DNA of 28,777 nt. Source: Acidobacteriota bacterium (GTDB lineage Bacteria > Acidobacteriota > Terriglobia > Terriglobales > Acidobacteriaceae). The position numbers and the translations under genes are program-made. Below the pieces are notes generated by a model that had not been told where the DNA came from, did no database searches, and saw only the letters and a list, made by a program, of their open reading frames with translations. Below, piece by piece: positions 10,214 to 18,736 of this stretch (positions are counted from its first letter, which is position 1; every line of letters begins with the position of its first letter). The DNA lies in NCBI GenBank assembly GCA_021780095.1, contig JAJXZK010000144.1:1-28777 (forward strand), read 5' to 3'.

Positions 10214-11881
10214 TTACGCCGGCGTCCAGTTGCGATGCTCAATAATTGTTTTCGGCTCGTAGGTCTTGCCTTCAGCCAGGCGCCGCTCTTCACGACGGCT
10301 GCTCCATAAAGCCACAGGTCCCAGCGCCCAACTGATCGCGCGTGTCACAATGCCAAACTCCGAAGCAATCTCCAGTCGCACCGCTCGAATTTGATCACTG
10401 ACCGTCCGGTTGCTGCGATGGAGCTGTTTTTCCATGGCCCACAACAGACCGCTGTAGGCGGTGCGGATCGACCGAACTTCCCACTCGAAGCGCTTGCGAA
10501 TGCGTGGATCGGCATCGTTCTTGTACCGCTTCCACCCATCCATAGTCGTCCGGCAAATACGGAACAGGCTCGGCCCATTGCGCTGAAAGTCGCGCAGAAA
10601 TGCCAGGTTCAGGAAACGGTTGGAGTCATCGCGCGAAATGGCGGCATGTTGAAAATTGAACTTGTCTTGTCCATGAATATCGGCCAGGTTCACGTCCAGC
10701 ATCCGGTTCTTCTCCGTCATTTCTTTGTAGAGTGGAGTGCCGGGGACCGGCGTATACAGCATGAACTGGTGGAAATCCGTTTCATGCGCAACTGCATGTT
10801 CAATCTCTTCCGCAATGTTGTCGGGGGTGTGATGCTCCAATCCAATGATGCTGGAGCCCAGCAGCTTAATGCCGTGCTGGCGCAGTTCGCGGGTCAGGGA
10901 ACGCGTATCCTGACCCTGCAGTTTGGCGTAGCCGGCACGCGGCGATTCCAGCCCCATCCATATCCAGGAAATACCCAGCTCCACCAACTCCTTCATGGTG
11001 TACTTGCGGATTGCATTTGCCGATGAAAACACATACATCGCCCAGGCCTTGCCTTCAGCCTTCATCAGCTCCAGCAATTCCATGGCACGCTGGCGATGGA
11101 GTAGAAAATTCTCATCCATCATAAAGAAGGAGCGCACCTTCATCGTCCGCTCCATCTCGCACATTACGTCAAACAGTTCTTTACCGGTGTTGTAGAAATT
11201 TAGAAATTTCCCTTTGCCTCCGAAGAAGGCCGACGTCGTACAGAAGTTGCAGCCCAGCGGACAACCTACCGATGGAATAATCGTGGCCGCGGTATCGCTC
11301 GAGGTTTCGGATGCTTTCAGGCCCATGGCGCGGACGTCGAAGCCGGAGACGATGTGCGGATGGCGAATACGGGCGCTGGTATCTTCACCCAGGTAGGCGC
11401 GCATCCAGGCGATTCCGTCGCCGCGTACGATGTGGTCGGCATCGACTCGTTCCGCAATATCCGGCAACGCGGCCACGTGACCGCCGACCACAACGACAGA
11501 TTTCGGAGAAAGCTTGCGCACCATGCGGCACATCTCCGCAACCTTGCCGATATTGACGATGATCGATGAAATTCCGACGATGTCGTAGTGATTGCTCTTC
11601 AACTCTTCGGCAAACTTCTCCCGGGTAGGGAAGTCGAGGACCGTGGATGGTGCGGAAATATTCTGCTGGATCATCATGATGCCCCACGAGCGATGGAACA
11701 TCCGCAGCGAAAACGATCCCTGCATCCGCGTGACCTGATTGTGATACAGCTCCATTGGATTGATGCTGCGACTGCCGAAATCGTCATCCTGCGCATACGG
11801 GCCGAAAACAGAGGACAGCAGAACACGCGCCTGCGTGCCTTTGGGATGTGTGGGGTGTGCTTCGATCAGTTCTGGATTCAT
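10214..11881 (-). CDS. B12-binding domain radical SAM enzyme of unknown substrate
   Basis: Cytoplasmic iron-sulfur enzyme of 555 residues. An N-terminal cobalamin-binding-like Rossmann domain (about 20-165; DIVGISSIIVNIGK, then VVVVGGHVAALP) precedes a radical SAM barrel (about 200-420) with the [4Fe-4S]-binding C207-x3-C211-x2-C214 motif (GCPLGCNFC). A C-terminal region of about 130 residues is rich in Arg and aromatic residues and ends IIEHRNWTPA. The classical DxHxxG cobalamin ligand is not obvious, as in many class B radical SAM proteins. The start ATG has GAAGGTGA just upstream. It stands alone: a pseudogene lies downstream and a divergent gene upstream, so context gives no substrate. 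Families of this layout methylate, cyclise or couple unactivated carbons in cofactors, hopanoids and membrane lipids. A role in unusual acidobacterial lipids is a guess. Confidence 0.88.
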   Translation of the reverse strand: MNPELIEAHPTHPKGTQARVLLSSVFGPYAQDDDFGSRSINPMELYHNQVTRMQGSFSLRMFHRSWGIMMIQQNISAPSTVLDFPTREKFAEELKSNHYDIVGISSIIVNIGKVAEMCRMVRKLSPKSVVVVGGHVAALPDIAERVDADHIVRGDGIAWMRAYLGEDTSARIRHPHIVSGFDVRAMGLKASETSSDTAATIIPSVGCPLGCNFCTTSAFFGGKGKFLNFYNTGKELFDVMCEMERTMKVRSFFMMDENFLLHRQRAMELLELMKAEGKAWAMYVFSSANAIRKYTMKELVELGISWIWMGLESPRAGYAKLQGQDTRSLTRELRQHGIKLLGSSIIGLEHHTPDNIAEEIEHAVAHETDFHQFMLYTPVPGTPLYKEMTEKNRMLDVNLADIHGQDKFNFQHAAISRDDSNRFLNLAFLRDFQRNGPSLFRICRTTMDGWKRYKNDADPRIRKRFEWEVRSIRTAYSGLLWAMEKQLHRSNRTVSDQIRAVRLEIASEFGIVTRAISWALGPVALWSSRREERRLAEGKTYEPKTIIEHRNWTPA

Positions 11882-12126
11882 ATTTCACCTTCGGGGGACA
11901 GGTGCGATCAGCGGTCATTCGCGATTAGGCCGAGGAGGCCGTCGAGGCGGCCGCCACAGTGAAATCGTGGAACAGGGCTGTACCTTTATTGTCCTGCTCG
12001 CTGACATGTCACACAATGCGATGACAAAAAGATTACAAACCAACGTGCCGCAGCTTTGGCGAGTGGACGCTGTTTCAGGCTAAAACCGCGACACTGGCGG
12101 CAAGCGCGTCTTACACTTGTCTGGGT

Positions 12127-12672
12127 ATGCGACTCTTCGTTGGGATTCCACTGGCCGCCTCGGTGATCGAGCAACTCGAGAAGGTTTCCATGCGCCATCG
12201 AGTGACCGGCGATGGGTTGCGTTGGTCGACGCCCGAGTCATGGCACATTACCCTGCAGTTCCTGGGCGACACCAGCGAGACACAGTATGAATGCGTCGTC
12301 GCTAGACTGCGCGAACTACATTCCGCGCCGGTTCCAATTGAGCTGGACGAGCTGGGTTTCTTCGATCACGCCGGAATTTTCTTCGCCGGCGTCGCTCTCA
12401 CACCGGAATTGCTGGCGCTCCAGCACCAGGTCAACCTATCCACTGTTTCGTGCGGGTTCAATCCAGAGGATCGCCCGTACCGTCCCCACATTACGCTGGC
12501 GCGCAGCAAGGGTAGAAGAAATGCAATCAGGCTTGAGGCATTGAAAGCGAAAATGCGTCATCGGCCGAAGTTCAGCCGGTTCGTAGCGCGGGAATTTCTT
12601 CTCTACGAAAGCTTCACTCTGCCGACCGGCTCCCAATACGAAACCCGTGCGAGGTTTCGTTTGGGCTTTTGA
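12127..12672 (+). CDS. thpR: RNA 2',3'-cyclic phosphodiesterase (2'-5' RNA ligase family)
   Basis: Small soluble enzyme of 181 residues in the 2H phosphoesterase superfamily, which hydrolyses 2',3'-cyclic phosphates at RNA ends (historically 2'-5' RNA ligase, LigT). Both catalytic H-x-T motifs are present: H40-I-T42 (WHITLQFLG) and H121-I-T123 (RPHITLARS). The length matches the family. It starts MRLFVGIPL, the usual first beta strand, so the ATG at 12127 is accepted although no strong ribosome binding site precedes it. It diverges from the radical SAM gene across 245 bp and converges on fhs. It is a housekeeping RNA-repair/processing type gene with no clear link to its neighbours. Confidence 0.93.
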   Translation: MRLFVGIPLAASVIEQLEKVSMRHRVTGDGLRWSTPESWHITLQFLGDTSETQYECVVARLRELHSAPVPIELDELGFFDHAGIFFAGVALTPELLALQHQVNLSTVSCGFNPEDRPYRPHITLARSKGRRNAIRLEALKAKMRHRPKFSRFVAREFLLYESFTLPTGSQYETRARFRLGF

Positions 12673-12706
12673 GTTGAAAACTGCACCATAAGTGCAGCAA
12701 ACAAGT

Positions 12707-12764
12707 TAGTTGCCTTAGCAACCAAATCGCTCAAAAACGCGCTTTTTGGTTGCTAAGGCAACTA
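12707..12764. repeat. Nested perfect inverted repeat between convergent thpR and fhs
   Basis: Two 20-bp arms (12707-12726 and 12745-12764) are perfect reverse complements separated by 18 bases. Each arm also contains its own small palindrome: GTTGC-CTTA-GCAAC in the left arm and GTTGC-TAAG-GCAAC in the right. The DNA can therefore form one long hairpin or two short ones. The inner ends are AAA (left) and TTT (right, within a T5 run). Its place between two converging stop codons (12672 and 12799) fits a bidirectional terminator; a remnant of a small inverted-repeat element is the alternative. No flanking target duplication is evident. Confidence 0.85.
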
Positions 12765-12798
12765 TCAAAGTCTAGGGACTTGTCGGTGGGATTTCGCC

Positions 12799-14412
12799 TC
12801 ACACTCCGACGATTTCTCCCGTCTCATTTACGTCGATTTCCACCGCTCGCGGAACCTTCGGCAGCCCCGGCATCAACATCATATTGCCGGCAATCATCAC
12901 CACAAACCCTGCGCCCGCGGAGAGCGAAACATCTGTAATCCGCAGCTTCCAGCCCCTCGGCGCACCGAGCAACTTGGGATTATCCGAAAGAGAATATTGC
13001 GTTTTCGCGATGCAGATCGGCAATCCATCAAATCCCCAATCCACCAGTTGCCGCAGTTTTTCCGTGGCAACATCGCTCATCTCCACGCCCTCGGCACCGT
13101 ACACATGCATCGCTACCTTGCTGGCCTTTTCCGCATAAGAGTCGCTCAGCGCATACGCTGGAGTGATTTCGGAACTGTCGCTTTTATCAATGGTTTCAAT
13201 AACTTTGCGGGCAAGCTCGAGCGAACCTTCGCCCCCCCGGGTAAAGGGTTCTGTCATGGCGCATGCCACGCCTTGCTGGGCGCAGTAGGTCAGCAGTTGC
13301 GCCAAGTCAGCCTCAGTGTCATGGGGAAATCGATTCACGGCGATGACAAGGGGGACGCCAAAGTGACGAAGACTGCGCATGTGTTGCGCCAGGTTCGCGA
13401 ATCCTTTTTGCAGGTCGCCCTCGCCCTGGTTGCGCATGCTCTGTACCGTGGTCACGAGCACAGCTACCGATGGGCTGACGCCTAACACGCGCGTGACGAT
13501 GTCCATATATTTTTCAGCGCCCAGGTCGGCCGCAAATCCGGCTTCGTTGACGACGTAGTCCGCCAGTCGAAGCCCCATATCCTGCGAGATGACGCTGCTA
13601 GTTCCGTGCGCAATATTGCCAAAGGGGCCTGTGTGCACCAATGCGGGCGTGCCCTCGGTTGTCTGTACCAGGTTCGGCAGAAGGGCTTCGTTCAGCAGCG
13701 CCATCATCGCGCCGGTAGCGCGCAAATCCGCGGCTCGCACCGGCTTGCCGACACGCGAAGCCCCGATCACAATCGATGCCAAACGCCGCCGAAGATCGTT
13801 GCGGTCTTTGGCGAGCGCCAGGATCGCCATGACCTCCGACGCGGCGGTGATCAAAAATCCGGTACGGCGATTCGCGCCATCTCTTTTGCCATCGACGTCA
13901 ACCTCTATCCGACGCAGCGCGCGATCGTTCATATCCATGGTGCGGGGCCAGGTAATCCGAGCGGGATCCAGATCAAGTTCATTGCCGTGGAACAGGTGGG
14001 CATCGATCAATGCAGCTAGCAGATTGTGGGCAGAGGTCATGGCGTGAATATCGCCGTGGAAATGTAAATTGATTTTCTGGCTCGGTTCCACCTGCGACAG
14101 GCCGCCCCCGGCTGCGCCGCCCTTCATGCCGAAAACGGGACCGAGAGACGGTTCGCGAGAGGTGACGACGGCCGTTTTCCCAATGCGCTCCAGCCCCTGC
14201 ACCAGTCCGATGGCGGTAACCGTTTTGCCCTCTCCAGAAACTGTTGGAGTCGTGGCGGTTACCAGGATCAGCTTGCCGCGGCGCGGAAAAGTCGGATCAG
14301 TCAGCAGATCCAACTTCAGTTTCGCGCCGTAGGTCCCCAACGTTTCATACAGGTTTTCAGGCAGATTCAACTTGCGTGCAATGGTACTGATCGGCAATAA
14401 CGCTTGCGTCAT
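12799..14412 (-). CDS. fhs: Formate-tetrahydrofolate ligase
   Basis: Cytoplasmic ATP-dependent enzyme that joins formate to tetrahydrofolate, giving 10-formyl-THF for one-carbon metabolism. At 537 residues it is close to the usual length of about 555. Diagnostic segments are a P-loop (PTVSGEGKTVTAIGL, around 56-70; many homologues have GEGKTTT), REPSLGPVFGMKGGAAGGG (86-104), NLHFHGDIHAM and NNLLAA-like NLLAALIDAHLFHGN. It starts MTQALLPISTIARKLNLP, a family-like N-terminus; a GGAAAG lies shortly upstream. The secreted-protein gene ends 15 bp upstream on the same strand, so the two are probably cotranscribed, perhaps together with the kinase cassette further upstream. No folD or other folate gene is in the window. 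Confidence 0.97.
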   Translation of the reverse strand: MTQALLPISTIARKLNLPENLYETLGTYGAKLKLDLLTDPTFPRRGKLILVTATTPTVSGEGKTVTAIGLVQGLERIGKTAVVTSREPSLGPVFGMKGGAAGGGLSQVEPSQKINLHFHGDIHAMTSAHNLLAALIDAHLFHGNELDLDPARITWPRTMDMNDRALRRIEVDVDGKRDGANRRTGFLITAASEVMAILALAKDRNDLRRRLASIVIGASRVGKPVRAADLRATGAMMALLNEALLPNLVQTTEGTPALVHTGPFGNIAHGTSSVISQDMGLRLADYVVNEAGFAADLGAEKYMDIVTRVLGVSPSVAVLVTTVQSMRNQGEGDLQKGFANLAQHMRSLRHFGVPLVIAVNRFPHDTEADLAQLLTYCAQQGVACAMTEPFTRGGEGSLELARKVIETIDKSDSSEITPAYALSDSYAEKASKVAMHVYGAEGVEMSDVATEKLRQLVDWGFDGLPICIAKTQYSLSDNPKLLGAPRGWKLRITDVSLSAGAGFVVMIAGNMMLMPGLPKVPRAVEIDVNETGEIVGV

Positions 14413-14427
14413 TCGCGACTTTCCATT

Positions 14428-14877
14428 CTAGTTGGCTGCAGGTGTGATGTTGGTGACCGGCAGGTCCCAATGCGCCAGGAGTATTTCAAATCGTCGCTGC
14501 TCCTCGCGCTTATAGGTCTGCTGGTCTGGATAGAGCTGGCGGATGAACCCTTCTTCATCGGCGTCCGCCGTGGTGGCAACCGTGGAATTCTTATAGGCGA
14601 TCGTCACGCGGTAGTCCCAGCGCGCGTCTTCCGTCATGTGGTTTGCGGGCGTCTCAACCTTCAGGGCCACGATGCGGCCAGTCTGTTGAATCTTTCGCAG
14701 CAGAGGGAAGTGATTCTTCAAAAAGAGATCCAGAAATTCCTGTTGGTGGCCCCATTGTGTCTTGTAGTAATACTCCACGGTGTAAGGCGCATTCGCGGCG
14801 CCTTGCGGCGGCGCTCCCTGTGCCAGAGCCGGAATCGCGAATGCAGTCAGCAGCAAAACAAGCAGAAGCTTTTTCAT
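14428..14877 (-). CDS. Small secreted protein of unknown function
   Basis: A 149-residue protein with a clear Sec signal peptide (KKLLLVLLLTAFAIPALAQ, cleavage probably after ALAQ). The mature part is about 130 residues, rich in aromatic and charged residues (YTVEYYYKTQWGHQQEFLDLF, WDYRVTIAYKN, RRFEILLAHWDLP). The alternation of short strands and helices resembles a dimeric alpha/beta-barrel (ferredoxin-like) domain, but no family is recognised with confidence. The ATG at 14877 is preferred over a GTG at 14880 because GAGGGGG lies four bases before it. It sits 15 bp upstream of fhs and 92 bp downstream of the ROK kinase on the same strand. Function is not inferred from context. Confidence 0.8.
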   Translation of the reverse strand: MKKLLLVLLLTAFAIPALAQGAPPQGAANAPYTVEYYYKTQWGHQQEFLDLFLKNHFPLLRKIQQTGRIVALKVETPANHMTEDARWDYRVTIAYKNSTVATTADADEEGFIRQLYPDQQTYKREEQRRFEILLAHWDLPVTNITPAAN

Positions 14878-14969
14878 CACACCCCCTCAAGAGTCAAACC
14901 AGACCCATTGTAGCGGTTGGAGGAGGTGCGGTCCGTGATGGCGGCTACGGTGGTGATGTTCCTGGCTCG

Positions 14970-16052
14970 TTACCTCGAGGTTGAGATTGGAGAGTTCATT
15001 TCCGCCGTATCGAGCGCGAGACGCAGGGCGCCCATGAGTTGTGCGTCCGATCCAAGCTCGCTGGGGATCAGTTCGGGTCGTCCGCGGACGGCCCATTGTT
15101 GAAGCATGCCGCGCGTGGCCGCGCAAAGCGCGGGATGCAAACCGACGCCGCCCCCCAGGACAAACAGCGGGCAGTTCAGCACCAGCGACATATTGTAGAT
15201 GGCGTGGGATAGCATGCGCGCGGACTGCTGCAGAATGGTCTGCGCCAGCGGATCGCCAGCCAGCGCAGCGTCAAATATCTCGGACGCGACCATCTCGCGA
15301 GGAAGCGTGGTGTTGTCCGGGGTCCAGAGCTTTTGCCATTCTGCCCGAATCCCTTCGCCGCCAATCATGCTTTCCAGAGCGCCCGGTTCATCGCGTTTTC
15401 GCGGGGCATTCGGCGTGCCGGGGACCAGCATATAGCCGATTTCTCCAGCGGCCCAACCCGCGCCGTGGAATAAGGAGTGGTTGAGCACGATGCCGGCGCC
15501 GATGCCGGTTCCAATCGCGACAAATACAAAGTCGCGCGCACCTTTGGTGGCGCCAACCCAGCTTTCGCCGACGGCTGCCAGGTTCACGTCGTTGTCCACT
15601 GCCGACGGAATGTTCAACGCCGCTTCGAGCATCGCAGCCAGCGGAACGTCGCGCCATCCGAGCAGATAAGATGTCGCGATCACGCGGCCTTCCTCGACGT
15701 CAGTAACTCCAGGTACGCCAACGGCGATAGCTTCGAGGGATTCGCGCGGAACGGAGGTCTGCTGCAGCAAGTGTTTCACGCCGTCGCAAATGAGGTTAAC
15801 AACCGCGTCAGCGCCGCGCACACCTGCGGTCGGCGACGACCATTTTGCAACAATGGCGCCGGACCCGTCTGCGAGCGCGAGGCGCAGGTTGGTTCCTCCA
15901 ATGTCGACTGCGGCGACGTAGGCCGCATCGGCGGATGGCGTGCGGAGGGGTAGGGTGGTTGGGGTGTTGCCGCCGCGCTGCGTGGGTTCCAAGGCGTCGT
16001 TATTTGGGGGATTTGCCATTTTCCTACTGTCTCTCCTGGGGATTTCACTCAT
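14970..16052 (-). CDS. ROK family sugar kinase (glucokinase/GlcNAc- or GlcN-kinase like)
   Basis: Cytoplasmic ATP-dependent sugar kinase of 360 residues (349 if the inner ATG at 16019 is used). It has the ASKHA phosphate-binding motif VDIGGTNLRLAL (DxGGT at 50-54), the catalytic-base region D153-N-D155 (DNDVNLAAVGE), GTGIGAGIVL (181-190) and AAGEIGY (201-207). The ROK zinc motif (CxCGxxGC) is absent and the histidine of the usual GEIGH is Tyr, so it belongs to a zinc-less branch. The start ATG overlaps the MFS stop as ATGA; the inner ATG has GGAGAG and AGGAAA ahead of it and would remove an uncharacteristic N-terminal tail. Placed after a sugar porter and a SIS protein, it should phosphorylate the imported sugar. 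It is closely related to the ROK regulator at 18917. Confidence 0.92.
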   Translation of the reverse strand: MSEIPRRDSRKMANPPNNDALEPTQRGGNTPTTLPLRTPSADAAYVAAVDIGGTNLRLALADGSGAIVAKWSSPTAGVRGADAVVNLICDGVKHLLQQTSVPRESLEAIAVGVPGVTDVEEGRVIATSYLLGWRDVPLAAMLEAALNIPSAVDNDVNLAAVGESWVGATKGARDFVFVAIGTGIGAGIVLNHSLFHGAGWAAGEIGYMLVPGTPNAPRKRDEPGALESMIGGEGIRAEWQKLWTPDNTTLPREMVASEIFDAALAGDPLAQTILQQSARMLSHAIYNMSLVLNCPLFVLGGGVGLHPALCAATRGMLQQWAVRGRPELIPSELGSDAQLMGALRLALDTAEMNSPISTSR

Positions 16053-17455
16053 CGGGCAATTGCGTTCGCCTCGGTGCTAATGCTTTCCAACTCGCGCCCT
16101 TTAGTTTCGGGGATGACGAAGCGGACAAAGAGCAGCGTGAGGATACAAAACCCTGCATAGATGATGAACGTGGATGAATTTCCTGCCGCTTTGATGAGCG
16201 ACAGGAAGGTAAGGGATACAACAAAATTGGCCCCGCCAGAGGCGAGGGACGCCAGGGCAACTCCGCGGCCACGAACCTGCAACGGGAAGACTTCTGACAC
16301 CAGAATCCACGCGATGGGGCCCATGCTGAATGCGAAGCAGGTGATGTAGACCATCAGGCAGATGGTGGCCACGACGCCCGGAGCCCCGCCGAAGGTGGCC
16401 TGATTGTGGAAGGAGTACGCGAGCATCAACAGCGATGCCGTCATGCCGCCGACACCGGCGTAGAGCAGTGGTTTCCGTCCCACGCGGTCGACCAGCACCA
16501 ATGCAATGATGGTAGCGAGTACGTTGGTGACCGCAACCAGCAAGGTCGCGAAGATGGCGTTCTTATTGGACGTGATGCCGGCGAGTGAAAAAATCTGCGG
16601 CCCGTAATACAGAATGGCGTTGATGCCGGTCACTTGTTGCAAGATGAGGAAGCCAACGGCGATGAACAGCGACATGCGCACCGCCGGGCTCCACAGCGCG
16701 CTCCAGCGGCGTTCCATTTTTACTTGCAGAGCGGCATGAATATCGGCGATCAGCAGACGCGCACCTTCCGCATCCGTGTAGGAGCGGAGCACGGATTCTG
16801 CGTCAGGAATGCGATTCTGTGCAAACAGCCATCGTGGGCTCTCGGGCAGCGTGAGGAGCAAGAGGATAAAGAGCGCTGCGGGCAGGGCTCCAATGCCAAA
16901 CATCAGCCGCCAGGCGTGTTCGCTGGCCAGCCAGTAGCCGACGAGGTCGGCGAGTGCAATGCCTATGGTGAGGGCGAATTGGTACAGGCCGATCAGCATG
17001 CCGCGGGAACGCGGAGGCGCCAGCTCTGAAACGTATACGGGCGCAGTGACAGACGTGAAGCCGACGGCGACACCCAGCAGGAAACGCGCGACGATGAGAA
17101 TGACGACGTTGGGCGAGGTAAAGGCCAGCAGTGAGCCGCAAAGAAAAATGGCGCCGCCCCAGAGGAGCGTAGCGCGACGGCCGATGCGATCTGTGATGGC
17201 TCCGCCTGCGAGCGCGCCGGACATGGCGCCAATCAATACGACGCTGACCACCACTTCTTCCATGCGGGTTGAGAGCATGAAAGATTGACGGACGAAGATC
17301 AAGGCGGCCGCGATCACTCCCATGTCATAGCCGTAGAGGATGCCGCCGAGTCCCGCAATGAGGGAGACTCGCCAGATGAATCCGCGGCGAACGTGGGTCT
17401 GCGGTGCGAGAACTGGGGCGGACAAGATTTCCTCTCGCTTCACAAAGACAGTCAT
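16049..17455 (-). CDS. Sugar porter family MFS transporter
   Basis: Inner-membrane sugar:proton symporter or facilitator of 468 residues with 12 predicted helices. Sugar-porter hallmarks are DRIGRRATLLWGG after helix 2, the PESPRWL motif after helix 6, the sugar-contacting QQVTGINAILYYGP in helix 7, DRVGRKPLL after helix 8 and the terminal PETKGRELESIS. Xylose, galactose, glucose and inositol carriers share these motifs, so the substrate is set only by context; the neighbouring ROK kinase and SIS isomerase suggest an unphosphorylated hexose or amino sugar. Its start lies one base after the SIS stop, and its stop overlaps the kinase start by four bases. The three genes therefore form a tightly coupled operon. 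Confidence 0.94.
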   Translation of the reverse strand: MTVFVKREEILSAPVLAPQTHVRRGFIWRVSLIAGLGGILYGYDMGVIAAALIFVRQSFMLSTRMEEVVVSVVLIGAMSGALAGGAITDRIGRRATLLWGGAIFLCGSLLAFTSPNVVILIVARFLLGVAVGFTSVTAPVYVSELAPPRSRGMLIGLYQFALTIGIALADLVGYWLASEHAWRLMFGIGALPAALFILLLLTLPESPRWLFAQNRIPDAESVLRSYTDAEGARLLIADIHAALQVKMERRWSALWSPAVRMSLFIAVGFLILQQVTGINAILYYGPQIFSLAGITSNKNAIFATLLVAVTNVLATIIALVLVDRVGRKPLLYAGVGGMTASLLMLAYSFHNQATFGGAPGVVATICLMVYITCFAFSMGPIAWILVSEVFPLQVRGRGVALASLASGGANFVVSLTFLSLIKAAGNSSTFIIYAGFCILTLLFVRFVIPETKGRELESISTEANAIAR

Positions 17456-17456
17456 A

Positions 17457-18545
17457 CTATTGCGTCATAACGCCGTATTGAAACCGCGGAGGCAGGCGGC
17501 AACCGGTTCGTTCCACCATGCCAAGCGTGAGCGACTGCGGTACCAGCAGGGAAATGATCGCTTCCCACGGTTCCGCAACTGCATCGATGTGGATGGGGAA
17601 AAGCCTCTCTGTCTTTGGCTGATCCTCGGCAGAGACGAGCACCACTTTCCCGCCCCGGCGATTACACTCCTCTGCAAGTTTGATTCCGAGGGCAGCTACG
17701 CGACCGAGAGCGAAGATAATCGCCACGTGCGAACCATCCACATCCAGGTTGGGCCCGTGTTTGAAACCTGCGCCGGTGTGCGCGGAGGCGCGGTGGCCAG
17801 TCATTTCGCGGATACAAAGCGCGCTCATGATGGCAGCGCCATACGCGGATCCTCGACCGATGACTTCGATGTTAGCGGCGCCGCGGCAAAATGACTCGAG
17901 TTCGCTTCGATGCGCAAAGATTGGGTCAAGGCTGGTGGCAAAGATTTCCGCTGCACGCTCGGCGTCGTCTTCCCATGAACGCTCCAGAATTTCAGAGGCG
18001 AGGATGATGGCACCGGCAGTCGAATTGGTATACGTTTTTGTCGCGTTGCCGTACTCCGGGCCGGCCAAAATAGGCAACCGGTTCCGAGTCATATTCCAGC
18101 AGGTGCTGGCCGGGTTGTTGCAGATCAGCCCGAGCGGGTGGTCTTCGCCAGTCTTCATCAGTTCGACCAGTTCGGCGCTTTCGCCGGAGGTGGTAAGAAG
18201 AACGGAAAGAGCCGCATCGTTGCATACGGGTCGAGCGTAGTGGAGCCATTCGCCGGCGTCCGCGGAGTAAGATAGCCGGCCGTGACTTGCTAGATGGACA
18301 GAAGCGCTGAAGGAGGAACAGTAGGACGCACCCATGCCGATGAACATGACCGGTCCGGGATTCTGAGAAAGCCGGCGAAAGTTTTTCAGTTGGGAGCGAA
18401 TCTCGCGATCGCTGCGATAGGCGCGAATCAATTCGAAAAGGCGGTGCGGCTGCTCGCGGCACTCGATCTCGAGGATCTCGGTTCCGCTGGCGTGCTGCAG
18501 GTGCGCCGGAGGCTCAACCCCGTTGATCCAGCGAGGCATTTCCAT
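17457..18545 (-). CDS. Double-SIS-domain sugar-phosphate isomerase/deaminase (GlmS C-terminal / NagB-II like)
   Basis: Cytoplasmic protein of 362 residues with two sugar isomerase (SIS) domains, resembling the isomerase half of GlmS without the glutaminase. It begins with an EIECREQPHRLFELI segment like the GlmS linker. SIS 1 (about 60-190) has GMGASYCSS and TTSGESAEL. SIS 2 (about 220-340) has IGRGSAYGAA, IREMTGHRASAH and FKHGPNLDVD, which keep the Glu and His equivalents of the ring-opening site. The usual C-terminal lysine segment of GlmS is replaced by PPRFQYGVMTQ, with no Lys in the last 40 residues. It is first gene of the operon with the porter and ROK kinase, so glucosamine-6-phosphate deamination/isomerisation is the favoured role. 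AgaS-like or FrlB-like deglycase activity is an alternative. Confidence 0.88.
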   Translation of the reverse strand: MEMPRWINGVEPPAHLQHASGTEILEIECREQPHRLFELIRAYRSDREIRSQLKNFRRLSQNPGPVMFIGMGASYCSSFSASVHLASHGRLSYSADAGEWLHYARPVCNDAALSVLLTTSGESAELVELMKTGEDHPLGLICNNPASTCWNMTRNRLPILAGPEYGNATKTYTNSTAGAIILASEILERSWEDDAERAAEIFATSLDPIFAHRSELESFCRGAANIEVIGRGSAYGAAIMSALCIREMTGHRASAHTGAGFKHGPNLDVDGSHVAIIFALGRVAALGIKLAEECNRRGGKVVLVSAEDQPKTERLFPIHIDAVAEPWEAIISLLVPQSLTLGMVERTGCRLPPRFQYGVMTQ

Positions 18546-18552
18546 ATTCGCG

Positions 18553-18558
18553 CCTCCC
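18553..18558 (-). promoter_or_regulatory. Ribosome binding site fixing the SIS gene start
   Basis: GGGAGG lies seven bases before the ATG at 18545. The frame is also open from a GTG at 18560, but that codon precedes the Shine-Dalgarno sequence, so the shorter protein (MEMPRW...) is preferred. Confidence 0.75.
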
Positions 18559-18711
18559 ACGACACCGTCCTCAATTCATGAGAGTCCGCAAACAGTTGGG
18601 ATCTCGTGCCGCAGGGTACGGCGAAGCGGCGTTTGTACCGCGAAATGCCACACCAATATTACGATCAAAACGTAGAAAGCGAGCTTGGAACACGAAATAA
18701 AAACAGAGAGC

Positions 18712-18725
18712 AACCGCCGGCGGTT
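18712..18725. promoter_or_regulatory. Perfect palindrome, candidate operator
   Basis: AACCGCCGGCGGTT is a perfect 14-bp palindrome in the divergent promoter region. The same AACCGCC start recurs 25 bp further on. It could bind the adjacent ROK regulator, though known NagC/Mlc operators are AT-rich, so this is tentative. Confidence 0.45.
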
Positions 18726-18736
18726 CGGGCACGGCC

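Noticed and set aside
10391..11026. 211-residue open frame antisense to the radical SAM gene
   Set aside because: High-GC shadow of a well-supported gene, with no recognisable motifs or ribosome binding site.
12997..13485. 162-residue open frame antisense to fhs
   Set aside because: Shadow of the fhs coding frame.
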